A stretch of DNA of 64,000 nucleotides from Zea mays (GCF_902167145.1 NC_050101.1:117023789-117087788), one strand, 5' to 3'; shown: positions 1 through 11,250, counted from the first letter of the stretch. Translations and numbers: made by a program. Notes: generated by a model from the sequence alone, not told the origin.

Positions 1-345
1 TGGCGCACCGGACACTGTCCGGTGCCCAGGCCGAAGCACCACAAGAACTGGCCGCTCTCGGGTTTTCTCAGAGCCACTCCACTATAATTCACCGGACTGT
101 CTGGTGAGCCAACGAAGCAAAGGTCCACTTCGCCAACGGTCGACTGCAATACTGTCTGACCGTCAGAAGTTAGAGTTAGTCTGCAAAGTCAGAACACACA
201 GAACTGTCCGGTGTGCCACCGGACTGTCTGGTGCCGCAAGAGGACTAAGGACTTCAACGGTCAATAGCTCCAAACGCCAACGGTCGGCTGACGTGGCACG
301 CACCAGATAGTGAACAGTACAGTGTCCGGTGCATCACCAGACTGT
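1..345. repeat. Palindromic CACCGGAC/GTCCGGTG array in LTR U3
   Basis: At least six copies of an imperfect palindrome built from CACCGGAC and GTCCGGTG lie upstream of the TATA box. The same array occurs at 35958-36425 and 43976-44460 in the complete element. Such palindromes upstream of TATA are a described hallmark of Sirevirus LTRs, where they are thought to be cis-regulatory. Confidence 0.8.
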
Positions 346-399
346 CCGGTGTGCCCATCAACAACAAAGTCAGCCAACGGCTAGGAAGTGGTTGGAGGC

Positions 400-407
400 T
401 ATAAATA
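400..407 (+). promoter_or_regulatory. LTR TATA box
   Basis: TATAAATA follows the palindrome array and is followed by a C-rich stretch (ccccccaacc), exactly as at 36470 and 44507 in the complete Opie-like LTRs. Confidence 0.75.
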
Positions 408-1065
408 CCCCCCAACCACCTCCATTCAAGTCATCCAAGCTTCCCAACCTTCACATTCAATACTAGAGCAAAGAATACACTCCAAAGACACAATCAAAGC
501 ATTCAATCCTCTCAAAGCTCCAAAATCAAATCAAGTGCTTAGTGACTTGAAGGAGGGTGATTTGTGATTCTTTTGTTGCTCTTGTTGCTTGGATTGCTTT
601 CTTCTTCTCACTCTAATTCTTCTAAGTGCTTTGTAAAGGTAGCAAGAGACACCTAATTGTGTGGTGATCCTTGCGGGGTCTTAGTGACCCATGTGATTAA
701 GAAGCACTCGTCCGGTCTAAGTGATCGATTGAGAGAGGGAAAGGGTTGGAATAGACTCTGCCTTTGTGGCCTCCTCAACAGGGACTAGGTTCTTTGGAAC
801 CGAACCTCGGGAAACAAATCACCGTGTTCACTTGTGTTGATCTTCACTCGATTTGTTTCTCCCTTCTCCTCTCTCTAAAGTTCTCTTGCTCATATTGTTT
901 TGAGTTAGCTCCCAAAGTTATCCGCATTGATTGAGCAACTCATAGCAAGAGAAACTATCTTCCGCACTCTGAATTTAATTCTAACATTAACCTCGAGTAT
1001 AGTGCGTGTTCAAAGTTTATAATTTTCTGGTTTCGCCTATTCACCCCCCCTCTAGGCGACTTTCA

Positions 1066-1484
1066 GCTATACCTAACGGGTGCGCACATGGCCACATATA
1101 CGAAAAGAAGGGTCACCGAAAAGATGGAAGGCATGTGCCTTGCTTAGCTGACCTAGAAAAAGAGCTACTAGAGGGAGCCCATTCTCCTCTAGGGGCTCGA
1201 GGGCTACAATCAGGGTAAAAAAACCCAGGCCTTCGGGCTCACAATTGAGAGGGACTTTTATTTTTTACCACTCAAGTTTTCCTATGATACATCAAATTAT
1301 TTTGGTTAGTTGATATATATAAAATATTTTTTATGGTATGGCCCTCCATTTATAATCCAGTTCTGGGCCCAGTCCCTCAAAACTCAGGAACGTCCAAAAC
1401 ATATTATACACAAAATGTCCTGCTCGATCAACAACTCCTAAAGAGGTAATTTGCATTGTCGTTTTTCGGTACCACCAATGCTAG
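1066..1484. other. Unassigned AT-rich sequence
   Basis: No coding frame, terminal repeat or recognisable family. It separates the LTR end from the first CACTA-type subterminal repeats. Confidence 0.5.
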
Positions 1485-1598
1485 GGTCCAGTGGAAATCG
1501 ACATTTCCAATGGCGGCTTTCCACTAGCGGTTTTCTTTATTTAGACGACAATGGTAGTTTCCCACTTTTTCAATTTTTCAAAACAAAACTGAATTTTA

Positions 1599-1606
<8 letters not shown>

Positions 1607-1660
<54 letters not shown>
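1607..1660. repeat. (CA)n-(TA)n microsatellite
   Basis: An uninterrupted CA run of about 36 bases passes directly into a TA run of about 18 bases. Confidence 0.95.
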
Positions 1661-1738
1661 AAGCCCAGGGCTTCCAATAACTAGAGTAAGCCCTGATCAG
1701 ACGTGTCATCCGGTTGAACCGGACCAGGTCTGGGTGTC

Positions 1739-1745
1739 TATAAAT
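1739..1745 (+). promoter_or_regulatory. Possible TATA box before GC-rich block
   Basis: TATAAAT about 30-60 bases upstream of an abrupt change to GC-rich sequence. With the splice sites at 2233 and 2330 it gives a promoter-leader-intron layout, but no long ORF follows. Confidence 0.35.
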
Positions 1746-1769
1746 TAAGCCCCAGAGTGCTAGGGGTCT

Positions 1770-2330
1770 GTTTTTTACGCCCCACGTCCCCACCCCGATG
1801 CAAGAGCGATGGCGCGTGCGACAGAGGCGGTTGCCTGAGAGCGCATGACGGTGGTGGACCCTAGGGCTATGGTTGCGGCGGCGGTTCCCAGATTCGAAGG
1901 CGTTGTGGCAGCAACTCCCCGATCTGGAGGGCGAGCAGCGTCGAGGCCTTAGGTCAGGTGAGCGGCAACGACCTTGGGCCCCAAGGTGGGCGAGATGCGG
2001 CGACACTCTTGAGGTCGGCGACAAATGGCGATAGCGCTCCCGAGGCGGGCGAGCGACGACGGCAGACCATAACCCACGATGACGGTGGTGCCCCCCAATG
2101 TGCGAGCATCGACCAAGCCACATGAGGCGCGAGGATCGAGCAGCGTCCACAGAAGGCACGAGGTGCGCACGGCGACGGTCACGCGTGAGTAGCCCCCATG
2201 CCCACGCGTTGCGCGCGTCCTTGTCCGTGCAGGTAAGAATCTGACAGTTACGAACGTAAGTGATTTCTATGTCTACAATAAAACTATCAGATTTTTGTGT
2301 TAGCAATAAAAATGTCTCTAATTCCCACAG
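1770..2330 (+). pseudogene. GC-rich exon-like block plus intron, possibly captured gene fragment
   Basis: Bases 1770-2232 are strongly GC-rich in an otherwise AT-rich element and end in a textbook donor, CAG|GTAAGA, at 2233. An acceptor, ttcccacag|gt, follows at 2330, giving a 98-bp AT-rich intron. No frame through the block is long on this strand (ATG at 1798 meets a stop after 16 codons). I read it as a degenerate fragment of a host 5' leader or first exon carried inside the CACTA-like element; it could also be an original part of the element's own transcript. The protein is not identifiable. Confidence 0.35.
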
Positions 2331-2448
2331 GTGCTGTTAGTTGGACTGATATTTGATTTTTATCAATTATGCTACAAGGTGTAAGTATTCCTGAGACTTT
2401 GTATAAGAATTTGTGCTCTGCGTGACTTATGTCATCCAATTTTTTGCG

Positions 2449-3222
2449 CGCGTGCTGGAGAAACGAAAATATTATCCAAAATTAGCACACATACAAGGAA
2501 ACTCCTACGATCTACCATAATTTTTGGATCTACATAAAAATAGAAACTGCATGCATGCGACTCCCATAAATTTTTGATCTGCCATAAAAATAGGATCGTG
2601 AATAAAATGCACTAGAGTTATCAACCTCTCTCACATGGGCTCGGTATTTACGCTTATAACTGTGGGGTTTTACGCTCAAAACTAAAAGTTTTTACGCTCG
2701 AACATGAAGATGCGTCCACTAGTGAACCGCATTTCAAGTAGTGTATCTCATTGCATAAAAAACTATAACATGCAACATAATTAGTATCAGTATATACCAT
2801 AAAATGGTTCTAACGAGACTAGCTGCATGAATGTTGGAGTGATCCTATATTTATGAAGAAAATAAAATATTTAAATAAGACGTTTTTTTGTTTCTATACA
2901 TGCCAATCAATTTTCTTTCATCGCACATTTTTGTCATCCTAAATTTGTACGCATGCAGCTGGAAACAATTTTTTATGCAGCATACTTAATTGCATAAATA
3001 CCTACACCGTGTTAATTCGTATCAGTATATATCATAAACTTATTTTAACGAGCCTAGTTGTATGCCTATTTGAGTGATCCTATATTTATGGAGCAATCCA
3101 TTTTTTGCACGCAATGAGTGGAAACTAAAATGTCATCCAAAATTTATGCACATGGAATGGAAACTCCCACAATATGTAATTATCGGATATACCATAAAAA
3201 TAGGATCTGCATACATGCGCCT
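2449..3222. repeat. Diverged internal direct repeats
   Basis: Two motif blocks are each present twice. Block A (tgcataaa...gtatcagtatata...gagtgatcctatatttatg) is at 2741-2858 and 2978-3091. Block B (catgcgcgtg...atccaaaatt...cataaaaatag...catgcg) is at about 2449-2560 and 3107-3222. Copies are perhaps 70-80% alike by eye. They look like an old duplication inside the element. Confidence 0.55.
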
Positions 3223-5030
3223 ACGCGTGTGCATGGGTCCAGTTGCTAGCGAGGTTTTTATGCCATCTCTATGAACTATTTACGCAATTTCTGTAAACTA
3301 TTTATGCTATTTGCGCAAAAAACTGCAATTTATGCACGCATGTCCCACGCGGAGGTAGGATGTTGGACCGGGGGTTTGACTGACGCACGTGGGGGAGGTT
3401 TGACCTGGTGCACACAAGCGTGGGGTGTGGGTGGGCGCGCTGGAGCGGTCCAACTAGGTCGCAGTGTGGTCAGGCGGGGCTTCCAATATACCTTTCCTAT
3501 ATATATTGACATTGAAAGCAACATGAAAATCTATCATACATTTATATACATCACAGTCTTGTGTTTACCGGTAGCATCATATATTTATATATGCATCACA
3601 CATTCTATACATCAAAGTTTTCACTTAAGCTCTAATAACTATATCGGTTAAGAGATAGTCTACTATTATTGTTAGTACTCTAAACTCCGACCTAGCTAAG
3701 GTACCGGTATAATCGTGATATTTTTCTTCAATAGGAATGACTTCTCTCATTATGAATGTGCATAGGTACTCAATTATGATGTACAATGCACCTTCGGCCA
3801 TGTTCTCCGTCTTTCCTCATTGAAATTCCTATAAAGGAACTTTATAAACATCATATATTCACAGTCGATAATACATTTGCATCTTTAATGACATAAATAT
3901 ATACATGACTATTACTAATAATATCTTGTTAGGGTTCGTAATGTATCGTCCATTTTGTCTCATGAACTCGCACACATAGAAACCACATAGGACGGATTCG
4001 GGTGGTTGCTTGTGGCACTACATGACGGGAGATTGGTTATTTAGTTGCAAGATTGTCCTATATACATACACGTATGATATGTATTCATAAATTCACATAC
4101 TTACCGACCATTTATCATGGATGTCTAATGACATGCATTTTTGTGGACATGTCATACTTTCCACCTTGACACTTATATAACATATATGCCATGTGATCTC
4201 AGATAGAATCACCATGTTATTCTAAAATTATCATTGATATAAGTATGCATGCATAGAAAAGGTGTAAAACTCTAAAATGCTAAGGAATTTTGCATAGCTC
4301 GAAGGGTCGTAATCCAATGAGTCAAGCACCGGCAACTTTCCAATCTTAGGATAAATGATGAAGCATATCCAGTGGTCCCTATACGAATTAAATTTGTGAT
4401 GAATGTGTATTGAAATTATTTATTTTATTTTATTTTTGCAAAATCACACTTAAAAGTTGTACGGGGCCACTACGACTTCCCTGCGTTCAAATTCAAGCAT
4501 TGCGTGTCCTATATAGGTCACTTATCTTGCTTCAAAATTCTTCTTCATATTTCATATATGCTTCTCAACTTGTTCGTCTATCTTTCCCTATAATTCTTTG
4601 TTGTCTTTCCCGATTCTGAAAGCGTGAGGACAAACAATATCTAATAAAAATCTTAATTACCAAACCTATCTTCATCTCTCTCTCCATACAAACACATGCA
4701 CATTCATTAAATAACTAAATATGTCATGGATAAACTGATTTGAGAACTAAACATGAAAAAGGAGAGAGGATAGAAAAAATATAACCATCTTAAGCAACCT
4801 CATTTGAGAAAATAGAGAAAATAACCTAGCTAAACTCTTTTCTGTCACATGGTGAAACCTAGATAAAAAATGTGGCTAAAATTGAACAAGAATGAACAAG
4901 AATTGGTAAGAGAAACATAAACGAACCTTTCTTAGCAACCTTCTTCCAAAAAATGAAGTTCAAAACCTCCCCTCGAAAGTCGCCTCCAATGGAAGTTGGC
5001 TGCGAGCTACAGTTCCTATTAGGGAGGATG
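3223..5030. other. AT-rich element interior, no gene seen
   Basis: Low-complexity AT-rich sequence apart from a G-rich patch at 3350-3480. Only short chance ORFs; no transposase motif in any frame. Confidence 0.5.
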
Positions 5031-5035
5031 AAGGG

Positions 5036-5044
5036 ATATTTATA
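5036..5044 (-). promoter_or_regulatory. TATA box pointing into the CACTA-like element
   Basis: TATAAATAT on the minus strand, about 300 bp inside the right terminus. CACTA elements usually start their transcript just inside the subterminal repeats, which fits. Confidence 0.4.
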
Positions 5045-5074
5045 CAACAAAGTTCAATAGCGGTTGGATAAGGC

Positions 5075-5347
5075 AACTGTCAATGGAAACCTATTTCCAC
5101 CGGCGGTTTTCTTAATACAACCACCAGTGGAAAATCAGCTATTTCTACTGGCGGTCGGTGAAAGTAAACTGCCAGTGGAAATGAGATAATCAATGGCGGT
5201 TTACCTACATCGACCACTAGTGGAAATAGATGTCCACTGGCGATTGCCTAGTCGGGCCCACCAATTTATTATCACTGGCACGCCGTAACCGAAACCGCCT
5301 GTAAAAAGTTGAACCCACCGCAAGCTTAGAGCTCTTTTCTACTAGTG
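5075..5347. repeat. CACTA subterminal repeat array and terminal inverted repeat
   Basis: About eight short motifs alternate between ccactggcgg-type and ccagtggaaat-type in both orientations, ending at the ctactagtg terminus. In this superfamily such motifs bind the element's DNA-binding protein. Confidence 0.65.
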
Positions 5348-5724
5348 AGCATGAGCTGCCTCGCATCCTCGCTCAGGTGCGGTAGACAGGTCAACGGCTC
5401 GGTGCACTCACGCGATCATGGGAGGGGTGAGAAAAAAATTTGCGTTGCTGTGAGCCATCCATAATTGTATGATTTCAATAGAAATCTAAATCTAACAACT
5501 TTAATGCTTTAAAGAAAACTGGATCTTTTATGATCTAGATTTGTAATTGTCGATCACCTAATGGGTGTCCAACACCCAGCTTGTGCGGGTGTGGACGTAA
5601 AAATTCAGCATATAGACATTATGTGTACAGATGTGTTCTGATATGTCGGATGTCAACATAGGCGTGGGTGTCTACTCCAACCACATTGCACCCACCCATT
5701 ACCATCTCTTGCAACGAAGCACTA
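5348..5724. other. Unassigned spacer
   Basis: Mixed-composition sequence between the CACTA terminus and the next LTR start. No convincing ORF, repeat or terminal structure. Confidence 0.5.
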
Positions 5725-6544
5725 GTGAAAGGGAAATGGCCTTTACCATCTTCTCTAAATTGATTTTGATGATTCACGACCATCACAACCTAATGGACAA
5801 ACTAGTTTACCTAGTTAATTGATTCTCAGGTGCATAAGTCCAATCATCTTAATTCTAATTCGACCATTCGAAATCCCACAGATTATTCCGGATAGGAGAG
5901 CTTTTTGGAGAATGCACATGTGCGCGCCGTGGACCTATTGCCCCTCTGGTGGACCGTTCGCTACACCTCGAGTGCTTCGGGCAGAAACTATACAGATCAC
6001 ATAACCTCTACTATGGACTGTCTGAAGGAGAGAAGAGTATCGTCCGAGACCAAGCGTGGACCGTCCGCCCGTTGGAATCCATAAAAGCCCTAAGTTGTTG
6101 GGTTCAGTAAAATTCATTTTTAGCGTCCTTGTGGACTTCCTAGGGTGCATGGCCGGACCCTCCACGACTGCTTTATCTGACATCTAACGACACATTTAAC
6201 GCACTTATTAACATTCATATAGCTGTTACTGCTGACCGTTGGGATTTCACCGTTGATGTGCAGGGGCGGACCGTCCAACCTAGGGGCACGGACTGTCCGC
6301 GTATGGCAGAAAAGGTGGCAACAACTATGTGGTGGTTGAGGGCTATAAATTCAACCCCAACCACCTCCATTCAACACATCCAGGCATCCCAACTCTCACA
6401 TTCATTGCAAATAGCTAGAGTTCACTCCAAAGCTTCACACAAGCATCAAAGATCCTCTAAGTGCAACAATTGTGATTGTGTTCGTTAGTGATTCTATAGA
6501 GTGTGAGCTAGTGTTTCATTTGTTGCTCTTTGTTTCTTGGTTTC
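5725..6544 (+). mobile_element. Sirevirus-like LTR, left part (split by Tekay-like element)
   Basis: It begins TGAAAGGGAAATGG, matching the TGAAAGGGAATTAGG start of the Opie-like LTRs. It has GGACCGTCC-type palindromes in place of CCGGACTGTCCGG, then a TATA box and 'caaccacctccattcaa', the same architecture. It breaks at 6544 with gtttc, and the LTR resumes at 27464 with gtttc. The different palindrome core suggests a related but distinct family (Ji or Giepum type); the name is not certain. Confidence 0.75.
6344..6351 (+). promoter_or_regulatory. LTR TATA box
   Basis: TATAAATT in the same position relative to the palindromes and the following C-rich leader as in the Opie-like LTRs. Confidence 0.65.
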
Positions 6545-8478
6545 TGTCACACCCGGTTTTGGAAGGCAAACCGAATGCGAACTATGTACGTGCCAGGATC
6601 AGAACTCACGTACACAGCGATTACATAAATGAACATCATCACACAATGCTCGAATAATAACATAAAAGAGTACTTATTACATCATAGAGTCATAGACATC
6701 CACATAGTCATTGTCTTAACAAGTAAATCAAAGTGCTAAGCGAAACGCAGTAAAGATAAGGCCTTCACAGGCAGCTGACTGGGGGTTGCCGCCAACCCAC
6801 ACCTAGAATTCGTCGTAGTCTTGGAACTCCTGGAAGTCTCCTTCCACGGCTTCGCCTTCTCCTGAGCAATGGTTGCAATGTGGACAACCTGGTGTTTTGT
6901 GGTAAAGCAAGGATGAGTACACATCAACGTACTCAGCAAATGTCCCGTTTGGCTGAAGTGGACTAGCTTTATGTGGGGTTAGGCTCAAGCAGTTGCTTTT
7001 AGTTAGTCAAGTATTTATCATTAGTAGAAGCCAGATTTTAGCATTAACCAACCCGTAAACCATTTCCTCATCGAGGAACATCATCATCATAGTCGAACCG
7101 AAACCATATCATCACCATTGTATCTCGAACCATCTGTATCTCTAATCAAAGAGGATCCCAAGGCTGCTCTTAACCGTGAGCACGGCTGATATACCAGTTT
7201 CACTACCCTCTGCAGAGGTTGCACACTTTACCCATGAGTCATGATTCCCTTTCTACCCGGGGAGAGCTACTCCCCATTGACCACTACCTAGGTGGTCCGG
7301 CAGGGTATCACTACGTAGCATTTACAAAGATTCCCTAGAGATCATAGCTGCCCGTTAGGTTTCTCCAGTTTGATAAACACAGTACCCCTCCCCGCAGGAG
7401 AGTGACTAACAAAGAGCAAAACGAAAGAACCTCGGCACTCAGCCTCGGCAGAGCAAGCACTGTGCCTGGACCCCATTGACGGCACGACGGCTAAGCAACT
7501 ACACCTTTAGTTCATCTAATTAATCAGCTAAGGGCATCCCATTTCACCCTCATGGTTGCACTGTTATCCCGGGTGGTCTCTCAACGAACCAGTCCTTACG
7601 GAGAGGTACTCAGGAAACAGCCTGAGCCCCCTAGAGTATCACAAGATCATCAACATCAACAGGATAACAGTATCATAAATAGCCACATCATGTTCATTGA
7701 TTAAGTTAAGGCAAAAGCAGAGTGCTAACCATAACAACCCAATAGGTCATCAAGGACAAAGTAAAGTGTAAAGCTAGTCAATCCTTAGGTTTTAAGTAAG
7801 TAATGCGGGATAGTAAGTTATAAATGAGTAGGACATAATGGGACAGAGGACACTTGCCTTCACCAAACTGCTGATCAGGGACTTCCTCTGCAACTGCCTC
7901 GGGAAACACAGACTGCTCGTTGTCTACGTAAAGCAATCATTCACACTATGCACTTGGGAAAATAACAAACAAAAACAATATACCAAACATATGCAGAAGA
8001 GAGAGGTCACATGTTCATAACAGAAAAGGGATGGGCACTCTAGTGTTCCCTAGGTCTGGGGTAGAGGACTATACGAAGTGATTCATTATCCACTAATCAG
8101 GTTCAAGTCAGTGGTGGGATTAAATAATTATCTGGTTTAAGTTCTTAAACTTAAGTGTTTGAGTCCATAAACTTAAGTGCTCCAACTTTTATTAAAGTCT
8201 ACTATCTTTTATTTATCTCAAATAGGGTTCCCATAACATTAACTTTATCCTAATGATTAACCATTAATTGGGACATGGAAACAGCAGGGAAACATTGCAT
8301 AAACAGATAGATAATAATATTATGAACATTTTGCAATTTGAAGCACCTAATTTGGAGTTCATATGACAAAGTTATGAATTTTACAAGTTTAGGGGTTAAA
8401 ATTATACCCTAAGGACTTATTTTGAATTAAATAAAAGGTCCGAGGACCCAACTGCGAGAAACCAGGGACGGCGGGCGC

Positions 8479-9143
8479 TGTTGGGGGCCTTCGGCTTCCG
8501 AAGGTCCTCAAAAACATGATTTAACAATGTTTCTGGAGTATAATGTGTGGACAGGTACCTTCGGACTTGAATCAGAAAGGGAGAAGCTCAAAAGATACGA
8601 AGGTTGACACAGTGCCGAAGCCGTGAAGCAGGAAAGCTTCGGCATGTTCGCAGAAAGGGGAACCGACTTAAAGATGAAAAGGCCATTTAGACCTCGATAG
8701 AATGCTATAGAATTATCACCAAATGTAAAGGGCATGTATGTAATTTTGTATGGGTTGTACCCCGTGCCTATAAATAGGTGAACAGTACCCCCGTACTGTT
8801 CACGCTGATTTGGCATTTTGCTTTTGCGTCACACTTGTATTTTCATCTCCTTCCAAGCCGAAGGTACATTTATAATTCAATATTGTTTCTATTTCTTTAT
8901 GATGAGTTAATAAAGTTAAATGAATAATGTTACATGATTATTCACGCTATCTTTTATGTTTCATATGCTTCGTCTTTTACTAATGTATATTGTAGTGATG
9001 AAGGTTAATCCTTCATGACCTTCGTCCGGAGATCGTTATATCCTAAGGGAAATAATGCTTCGAAGGACGAAGGATCTTAATGCTTAACATTTTCTGTGTT
9101 GCCTTGTTCTTAACTCATAGCATTTGAGAACAAGTCCCCAACA
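8479..9143 (+). repeat. E1 5' LTR
   Basis: 665 bp, TGTTGG...CCAACA. A hairpin, ccttcgg-ctt-ccgaagg, lies at 8488-8504. A TATA box (tataaata) is at 8769-8776 and an AATAAA-type signal (gttaataaag) near 8907. Confidence 0.9.
8769..8776 (+). promoter_or_regulatory. E1 LTR TATA box
   Basis: cctaTAAATAgg context, 290 bp into the LTR; duplicated in the 3' LTR at 15504-15511 and matched by 'ctataaatagg' in the E2 and E3 LTRs. Confidence 0.75.
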
Positions 9144-9160
9144 TTGGCGCCCACCTCCGG
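9144..9160 (+). promoter_or_regulatory. E1 primer-binding site
   Basis: TTGGCGCCCACCTCCGG directly follows the 5' LTR. The first TGGCGCC matches the 3' end (…GGCGCCA) of an Asp-type tRNA; the rest matches less well. The identical sequence abuts the 5' LTR of E3. Confidence 0.65.
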
Positions 9161-9218
9161 TGAACTCACTTCCACTTCGAGTCTTCGTGAACACCTTCGG
9201 AAGCTATAGACCTTCGCT

Positions 9219-10733
9219 ATGGCGCCGAAGAAAGCTTCAGCGGCTGGGGCTGCAGCACTACAACCGCTGGACCACAACCAGGAGACCGTCTCTCTTCGGG
9301 AGGCCAGAAGCCAGAAGAGAAAAGCTGTTAGCCCGACGCTTGAGGAAGAAGAGCTAGACCAAGAAATCAGAGAGATGGAGATGCTACATCAACAAGTGCA
9401 GAGGAAGAAGGAGAAGATGGCCCGCCTAGCTGAGCTGCAAAGGCAAATTGACGAAGCTTCTGAGGAAGTTCGCCATCTCACTCACGATGAGCAGAACAGA
9501 AGGCCTCATCAGAAAGACCTTCATCAGGAGGGCTTCGTCAACGAAGACGACTGGTATGATAATTTCCATCAGGGAAATTTTGTTTTTGATGATGCTTCTC
9601 CTCTGTCTGCTGAGCTGCAGGCTACTCCTTGGCCTCCATCCTATAAGTCACCCCAGCTCCCCATGTTTGACGGCCACTCCGACCCGAAGCAATTCTTGAT
9701 GAGCTACGAAGCAACAGTGTCTTCGTACGGGGGCAATGCTGCAATCATGGCGAAGTCTTTCGTCATGGCCGTCAGGAATGTTGCTCAGACCTGGTATTCC
9801 TCCCTTCGGCCAGGAACAATCACTTCATGGCAGAAGCTGAAGGATATGTTACTGACCAGCTTTCAAGGATTTCAAACGAAGCCGGTTACAGCTCAAGCCC
9901 TCTTCCAGTGTATTCAGGATCACGAAGAATACCTTCAGGCGTATGTCCGAAGGTTCTTACGATTGAGGGCGCAGGCACCAACGGTGCCCAATGAAATCGT
10001 TATCGAAGCCATGATCAAGGGGCTTCGTCCTGGACCTGCAGCTCAATACTTTGCTCGGAAGCCTCCTCAGACCTTGGAGAAATTGCTCCAAAAGATGGAT
10101 GAGTACATTCGTGCTGACAATGACTTTCGCCAAAGAAGGGAGGAGGCCTTCAGATTTTCTGAGATGACCAGGGGCTTCGGAGGAAGATACTACCCGAGGC
10201 ATGTCCGTTCCATTCACAGCACTCAGAATGATGATAAGGGGAGTCAGCAAAACAGGCCGCAGTGCTCCTCACAGGCTTCGGGGCAACAACAAACTTCCTT
10301 TCGGCCACCAGCTCCAAGAGGCAGAGGCGCCAGGGGCTTCGGCGGAAGATTCGGAGATCAGCCAAGGAGACTGTTTTGCTTATTCTGTGGAGAGGGCAAG
10401 GGCCACACCACTAGGACGTGCCATGTTACAATCCAGAAGCAAAAGGAACTAGCCGAAGCTGCATCTCAACAAGCTCAGTCGAAGCAGGTTATGCATACTG
10501 CTTCGTTTCATCCGCCTTATGTCCCACAATACATAGACAACCACCCTGCGGCTTCTGTAGCTTCGGCAAGTCAACCTCAAGCTTCCTGGCAGCAGCTTCC
10601 GCCTCCACCTCCATTGCAGCAAGGTCAACAGCCAGAAGGGAGTCAATACGCTCCACAGCAGAGGGACTTCAGAGAACAGTCCGAAGCTCGCACAGTCAAC
10701 AGCACTGTGCCAGAGTCGAAGCACATTTATTGA
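9219..10733 (+). CDS. gag: Gag polyprotein of E1 (intact, 504 aa)
   Basis: The start ATG at 9219 is 75 bp after the LTR and opens with MAPKKAS. Residues 40-95 are a charged, Glu/Lys-rich coiled coil. Residues about 130-300 match the Ty3/gypsy capsid fold (Retrotrans_gag type: motifs LPMFDGHSDP, WYSSL, LLTSFQGFQ). The C-terminal third is Arg/Gly- then Gln/Pro-rich. One Cys/His knuckle, CLFCGEGKGHTTRTC, sits at about residue 388; it has five residues rather than four between the second Cys and His. The frame is complete, with TGA at 10731-10733, and no protease follows. Such a protein would form the capsid in the cytoplasm and could package E1 RNA if enzymes come from another copy. Confidence 0.85.
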   Translation: MAPKKASAAGAAALQPLDHNQETVSLREARSQKRKAVSPTLEEEELDQEIREMEMLHQQVQRKKEKMARLAELQRQIDEASEEVRHLTHDEQNRRPHQKDLHQEGFVNEDDWYDNFHQGNFVFDDASPLSAELQATPWPPSYKSPQLPMFDGHSDPKQFLMSYEATVSSYGGNAAIMAKSFVMAVRNVAQTWYSSLRPGTITSWQKLKDMLLTSFQGFQTKPVTAQALFQCIQDHEEYLQAYVRRFLRLRAQAPTVPNEIVIEAMIKGLRPGPAAQYFARKPPQTLEKLLQKMDEYIRADNDFRQRREEAFRFSEMTRGFGGRYYPRHVRSIHSTQNDDKGSQQNRPQCSSQASGQQQTSFRPPAPRGRGARGFGGRFGDQPRRLFCLFCGEGKGHTTRTCHVTIQKQKELAEAASQQAQSKQVMHTASFHPPYVPQYIDNHPAASVASASQPQASWQQLPPPPPLQQGQQPEGSQYAPQQRDFREQSEARTVNSTVPESKHIY

Positions 10734-10929
10734 CATATCCTACCTTTGATAGCAGTCTTTTCTATTCAGTTTTATTTTCTGTGAAGCAAAAAACATTGAT
10801 AGTTTCCATGTAATAATTTCGTTGTTTCCACGAGAAAAATTTATTTGATTCACAGGCCTAAGTTGCCGAAGCCTAAAATTTCTTCCGTCACCAAGAAGGA
10901 CCTTCGGACTAAAAATCCTTCGGAGTAGC

Positions 10930-11250
10930 AAAAAGTCGTTCTAAGGAACGCAGAGTAAGTTTATAAAGTCACAAAAAGTCGTTCCAAAGGGAGCGCAGCG
11001 TAAGTTTTCTGCTCAGAAGTCGTTCCTAAAGGAATGCAGAGCCTACAGCGAAAAATCAACGCTGATACCGTCTAAGTAAAAGACGAAGAAGCTCCTAAGG
11101 GAGGCTTACAGCGAAAAGTCAACGCTGATACCGTCTAAGTAAAAGACGAAGAAGCTCCTAAGGGAGGCTTACAGCGAAAAGTCAACGCTGATGCCGTCTA
11201 AGTAAAAGACGAAGAAGCTCCAAAGACGTTCCTAAGGGAATGCAGAGCTT
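10930..11250 (+). repeat. E1 tandem repeat region, 63-bp period
   Basis: Three near-identical 63-bp units begin 'acagcgaaaa[a/g]tcaacgctga' at 11045, 11108 and 11171. They are preceded by degenerate copies of 'aagtcgttcctaaggga(g)cgcag'. E3 has the same 63-bp period at 54840-55030 (minus), and E2 has related units at 31000-31370. Confidence 0.9.

Larger units (their letters stand above)
1..1065 (+). mobile_element. Partial Sirevirus (Opie/Ji-like) LTR, 3' part
   Basis: The block ends in the same run as the complete Opie-like LTRs at 37040 and 45077 (ccccccctctaggcgactttca type end, finishing CA at 1065). It carries the same landmarks in the same order: many CCGGAC...GTCCGG palindromes, a TATA box, the phrase 'ggcctcctcaac' and the C-rich run before the end. 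What follows (gctatacc) is not a primer-binding site, so this is a 3' LTR or a solo LTR. The 5' part lies outside the window, so orientation is read only from the LTR sequence. Confidence 0.85.
1485..5347 (-). mobile_element. Degraded CACTA-like DNA transposon
   Basis: The right end reads, on the minus strand, CACTAGTAGAAAAGAG from 5347 inward, a typical grass CACTA terminus. The terminal 300 bp are packed with short repeats of the form CCACTAGTGGAAAT or GGCGGTTT in both orientations. Similar repeats recur at 1488-1560 (ccagtggaaatcg, ccactagcgg). No left CACTA terminus and no TSD could be found, so the left boundary is approximate and the element is probably truncated. No transposase ORF is visible; the interior is AT-rich, with a GC-rich exon-like block at 1.77-2.23 kb. 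Confidence 0.6.

Noticed and set aside
1..345. CRISPR-like array of spaced palindromes
   Set aside because: Repeats are variable, irregularly spaced and lie in LTR U3 regions. This is the Sirevirus palindrome array in a plant genome.
1596..2306. 236-codon minus-strand ORF over the GC-rich block
   Set aside because: It runs through the CA microsatellite and has no domain. The plus-strand splice signals fit the block better.
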